Below are positions 61,039 to 64,000 of a stretch of 64,000 bases of DNA, piece by piece (position 1 is the stretch's first letter; every line of letters starts with the position of its first letter). The position numbers and the translations under genes are program-made. This DNA is from Ridgeia piscesae (taxonomy: Eukaryota > Annelida > Polychaeta > Sabellida > Siboglinidae). The stretch is taken from contig JAODUO010001048.1 of assembly GCA_025642075.2 (NCBI GenBank), positions 1 to 64,000 on the forward strand, given 5' to 3'. The notes under the pieces are model-generated. The model did no database searches. It was not told the DNA's origin and was given only the letters and a program-made list of their open reading frames with translations.

Positions 61039-61949
61039 ACATGTCGTGTCACACAACTGGCAGAGTTGTTGATCAAAATAATGATATCGTAAATTTAAAT
61101 GTGTTCTCTAAATAACAATGTTCATAATTATTTTTTAAACTAACAGGTTTTGGTTGTACACCTGTAGTGGCTTCACATCAATTAACACCTGACATTGTAG
61201 GTTTATAGTCAAACATACGTGATCCCAGTTAAATAAGCAGAATAAATGTTCACATTTTATTTGTGCAAGTGGCACTTGTTTGTAAATAAAGTTGGCATTG
61301 ACCGTACATTTCAGATATGTGTCTCTATTTTATTTTTAATGGTATATTCATGACTTATGTTTGCATTACAACATTCCCAGTTTCTCACGTTCTACCTACA
61401 CTATTAGTTAACTAGGAGGGTTGTGTTCATATTCACAGCATTCTTGCTAAGTGATTGCAACAGCAGGAGCAGACTTGTTGATCTACATACACCATCACAA
61501 GTCTTGAATAAGTCTTAGAGGGATATATTCTAGTTTTCTACCTAGCTATTATAAATGTTACTGTTCAATAAACATGCGACACCACTGCAATCTTAAAGTG
61601 GACTTCTTATAGGGGTCAGTACCAAAACAGGACATAGGATGGACTTGTTCTTGTAGTGATCAATACCAACATGAACAGCAGTTATAGGATGGACTTATTC
61701 TTGTGATAAATATCATTTGAAGCATGGCATCACATCAGTTGTAGGATGGACTTACTCTTGTAGTGATATCAATACAATATGCCTCTGCAGGACTAGGTAT
61801 GCAATGGCAGAACGGTCCAACACATATTGTTTCTAGTTCTGCCAATACTCATAAACATTCTGAAGGTGTGAGGTCTATGTTATTTTGTTACGTTGGCCAT
61901 GTGATGTTGAGTGACTGGATTCATTAAACGTTTCCTATTTTCTCTGTAG
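61039..61949. other. Spacer between terminal exons 4 and 5
   Basis: Contains the poly(A) signals above. GGATGGACTTRYTCTTGT recurs about three times at 61635-61760, a small degenerate local repeat. No exon was recognised. Confidence 0.5.
61241..61290 (+). terminator. Poly(A) signals for terminal exon 4
   Basis: AATAAA at 61241-61246 and 61285-61290, 0.2-0.25 kb after the exon 4 stop and 0.66 kb before exon 5. Confidence 0.6.
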
Positions 61950-62450
61950 ATCTACCAGCGACAGGGCTTCAGTAAGCAGTCGTTTAGTGCACACATGTGG
62001 CCTGGGCAACCCCTGATGGCGTACAGACCACGCGATAACAGAAACAAGCCATTTGTGTGTCGACACGAACACTGCGATCGAGCGTATTACTACAAACACC
62101 ATTTGCAACGTCACCAGTTCACGGCACATGGTTATGTCATTGCAAATCGTCAGGTTGCAGTGAATCGTCAGGATACAGCAAATTGCCAAGATTCAGCCAA
62201 TAACCAGGTTTTAGGAATTCTCCAGCATGTAACAAGTTCCCAATTTGACCAGGACACATCAGCTCTTCAGCTTGCAGAAAATCGTGAGGTTGAATCAAGT
62301 TCCCTCGTACCTAAAAACCAGATTGAAGTCTCTGCCACTTGCAGTGATGACAGACCTTTGCCAACAGCCAGTGCCAGGTGGAAGGTTGAATTGAGTTCCC
62401 TTGTACCTGAAGAACAGGTTGATGTCTCTGCCACTGGCAGTGATGACTGA
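61950..62450 (+). CDS. Alternative terminal exon 5: single C2H2 finger with long polar tail
   Basis: Acceptor TATTTTCTCTGTAG, phase 0, 166 codons, TGA. Starts IYQRQGFSKQSFSAHMW. One finger CRHEHCDRAYYYKHHLQRHQ...H with CX4CX12HX4H spacing, near residues 36-58. It is followed by a ~105-residue Gln/Asn/Ser-rich tail with imperfect internal repeats (NRQVAVNRQDTANCQDSANN; SSLVPKNQIEVSATCSDD and SSLVPEEQVDVSATGSDD). Its acceptor and lead-in differ from exons 1-4, so it is a separate subtype. AATAAA at 63166-63171 follows. Could be an internal exon only if an unseen donor is used; the stop argues for a terminal exon. Confidence 0.7.
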   Translation: MYQRQGFSKQSFSAHMWPGQPLMAYRPRDNRNKPFVCRHEHCDRAYYYKHHLQRHQFTAHGYVIANRQVAVNRQDTANCQDSANNQVLGILQHVTSSQFDQDTSALQLAENREVESSSLVPKNQIEVSATCSDDRPLPTASARWKVELSSLVPEEQVDVSATGSDD

Positions 62451-63442
62451 CCATTGCCAGGTGGAAGGTTGCAAAAGGTCTACAAAGAAAGTGGTCAAAC
62501 TGTTTGTGAGGAAGTAAACAGTTTCAGTAGGTTGTGTTGTCTTTTGGGTGCTGTAAGTACTATGAAACTGGGTGTACTGCATGACCAGTTGCCAGCAAGC
62601 ACATGCAACAATGCATGATTTTTTATGTGGAAATACATAGCCTGACAAAACGACAGCTACATCTTGATGTACACAACTTGATGTAGATGGGGTTAGGGCT
62701 GGGATAGATATATACATTCAAGATACATGTTATACGGTCGATCTGGATGTTTTGACTTATTTATATGTTCATATAGTGTTTGTGGAGAGCATGAACTGTG
62801 TCGTCATTATTTGACTGATAGGTTGTCACTGCACCAACAGCAGCAGCACCATTTATCCTTTGAAAACAACCTGATAATTTTTAGTGTTTTGAAATTATGG
62901 ATGGAGTTTTTATCAATTCACCAATGTCTTCAACAGACTTTGCTTTATTTATGTGCTACGTTTGATACAAGAGAAATACTTCTACAGGTGACAGCTTATG
63001 CTAATGTGTTAAAGTTATGGCATTGGGGTATTGGCAAGTGGGTACACATGAACCTATTGTGTCTGTGTCATATTCCAAGTGTGTCCATGACACAGGACAG
63101 TTTTCCCCCTAGTTCTTGCCACTGATTGTTAAGTTACTTTTTGTTAACTCACATAGTATGTTCCGAATAAAAAAATGATGCCATAAAAGGTGAGAACTTG
63201 TCATGTGTGGGGTATTATTTTAAAGAGATCGTAGTCTTACTTTGTGTCTGTTGGGACATGTATTAATCCCTGAAACTGAAAGTGTGGTGCCTGAGTTGAA
63301 AGCCATTTAGGAGGAAAACATACAAAAATGTGAAGTTTGATCAAAGATAAATTTAGATACTCCAATGTTCATATGCAAAGCTGGCATTTCTAGAAGAGTT
63401 CATGTCCACCATAAACCTTATTGTAAACCTATGTCGTTGCAG
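62451..63442. other. Spacer between terminal exons 5 and 6
   Basis: Chance ORFs only. AATAAA at 63166-63171 is a candidate poly(A) signal for exon 5. Confidence 0.45.
63166..63171 (+). terminator. Candidate poly(A) signal for terminal exon 5
   Basis: AATAAA in CCGAATAAAAAAATG, 0.72 kb after the exon 5 stop. Confidence 0.45.
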
Positions 63443-63643
63443 AGCTTGGCTTACTCGATGTCTTACTCAGCCAACTGTGGCAGTCGGCAAGTGGCATACC
63501 AACCACCGCGGCGGTCGGCACTGGCTAGTAACAAGCCAATTGCATGTCCCATTGACGGATGTCTGCGAACATTTTACCATCTGCCCAGTCTTTGTCGGCA
63601 CAAACGCATGTTTCACAACTTGGGCAGGAAGAAGGCTAACTGA
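63443..63643 (+). CDS. Alternative terminal exon 6: single C2H2 finger
   Basis: Acceptor ATGTCGTTGCAG, phase 0, 66 codons, TGA. Starts SLAYSMSYSANCGSRQVAYQ, then a single finger CPIDGCLRTFYHLPSLCRHK...H with CX4CX12HX4H spacing and a short basic tail (NLGRKKAN). The finger type matches terminal exon 5 rather than exons 1-4. With the common exon it would give about 435 aa. AATAAA at 63936-63941 follows within 300 bp. More terminal exons may lie beyond the window edge. Confidence 0.65.
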   Translation, partial: SLAYSMSYSANCGSRQVAYQPPRRSALASNKPIACPIDGCLRTFYHLPSLCRHKRMFHNLGRKKAN

Positions 63644-63935
63644 CTAGATTTGTTACTAGCTGTGAACGTGTCGTGACAGTCATGCTGGTGTTATTTTTGT
63701 CATTATTGACTTCTGTGTTCAAATCAGTGGTTGTTTTGCATCTTCTTCCACTTAAAAACTGCTTTGCTGTGTAAACAACAGACATTACTAGATAGTTTTC
63801 GTGCAGTGTTATCTATCATATCATAATATTACATACCGAAAATGGTTTAGGCAAGGACGTAGTAGTGAATAAGGTATATAAATGTACCCCGGTAGATCAC
63901 ATTTGAAGATGTCTAATAATGAAACACTGATTCAT

Positions 63936-63941
63936 AATAAA
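63936..63941 (+). terminator. Candidate poly(A) signal for terminal exon 6
   Basis: AATAAA about 290 bp after the exon 6 stop. Confidence 0.5.
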
Positions 63942-64000
63942 ATTATGGAAATACTAAGCTGTGTGATTGTTCTTTTGTGTCAGTGCCTTGCTGTAAATAG

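Overview
The window is animal nuclear DNA. It has multi-exon genes with GT-AG introns, long simple-sequence tracts, decayed LINE, SINE and DNA-transposon copies, and no bacterial gene organisation. Spiralian (probably molluscan) origin is an inference from the dense repeat landscape and the SINE/LINE tails; no gene in the window fixes the species.

Layout. 1-6.5 kb: 31-bp and 10-bp minisatellites, a LINE reverse-transcriptase remnant, and the last two coding exons (plus strand) of an arrestin-domain (ARRDC/alpha-arrestin type) gene, followed by a duplicated 3' segment. 6.5-10.3 kb: SINE and LINE debris. 10.3-17.4 kb: a complete seven-exon plus-strand gene for the BUD22/SRFBP1 family (548 aa, assembled by splice phase), with a palindromic MITE and a tRNA-derived SINE in intron 1. 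17.4-26.4 kb: a CpG-rich stretch with unrecognised ORFs, a CRE-bearing tandem repeat, a drifting pentamer satellite and a probable three-helix membrane protein. 26.4-32.8 kb: nothing recognisable except microsatellites.

32.8-63.7 kb is the notable part. Two paralogous transcription-factor-like loci are arranged head to head. Each begins with a long exon carrying the same short N-terminal domain (25 of 46 aligned residues identical), which I do not recognise. The minus-strand locus (36.1 to 33.0 kb) splices this domain through a 96-nt exon to two GATA-type zinc fingers. The plus-strand locus (45.6 kb onward) has one common exon ending in phase 0. After an 8.4-kb intron come six candidate terminal exons, each starting in phase 0 behind a splice acceptor and each with its own stop codon. 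Four carry three or four related C2H2 fingers and share an identical 15-nt acceptor sequence; two carry one C2H2 finger of CX4C...HX4H type. Poly(A) signals lie between or after most of them. This matches the logic of the insect lola and mod(mdg4) loci (one constant N-terminus, many alternative DNA-binding C-termini), but with a non-BTB N-terminal domain.

The ~9.5 kb between the two loci and the large plus-strand intron hold several transposons with readable termini: an 883-bp hAT with 8-bp target-site duplication, a 1,472-bp hAT-like element with internal tandem duplication and 8-bp duplication, a 2,446-bp element with 31-bp terminal inverted repeats and a 4-bp duplication, and foldback elements. 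There is also a ~0.93-kb block of five abutting simple repeats.
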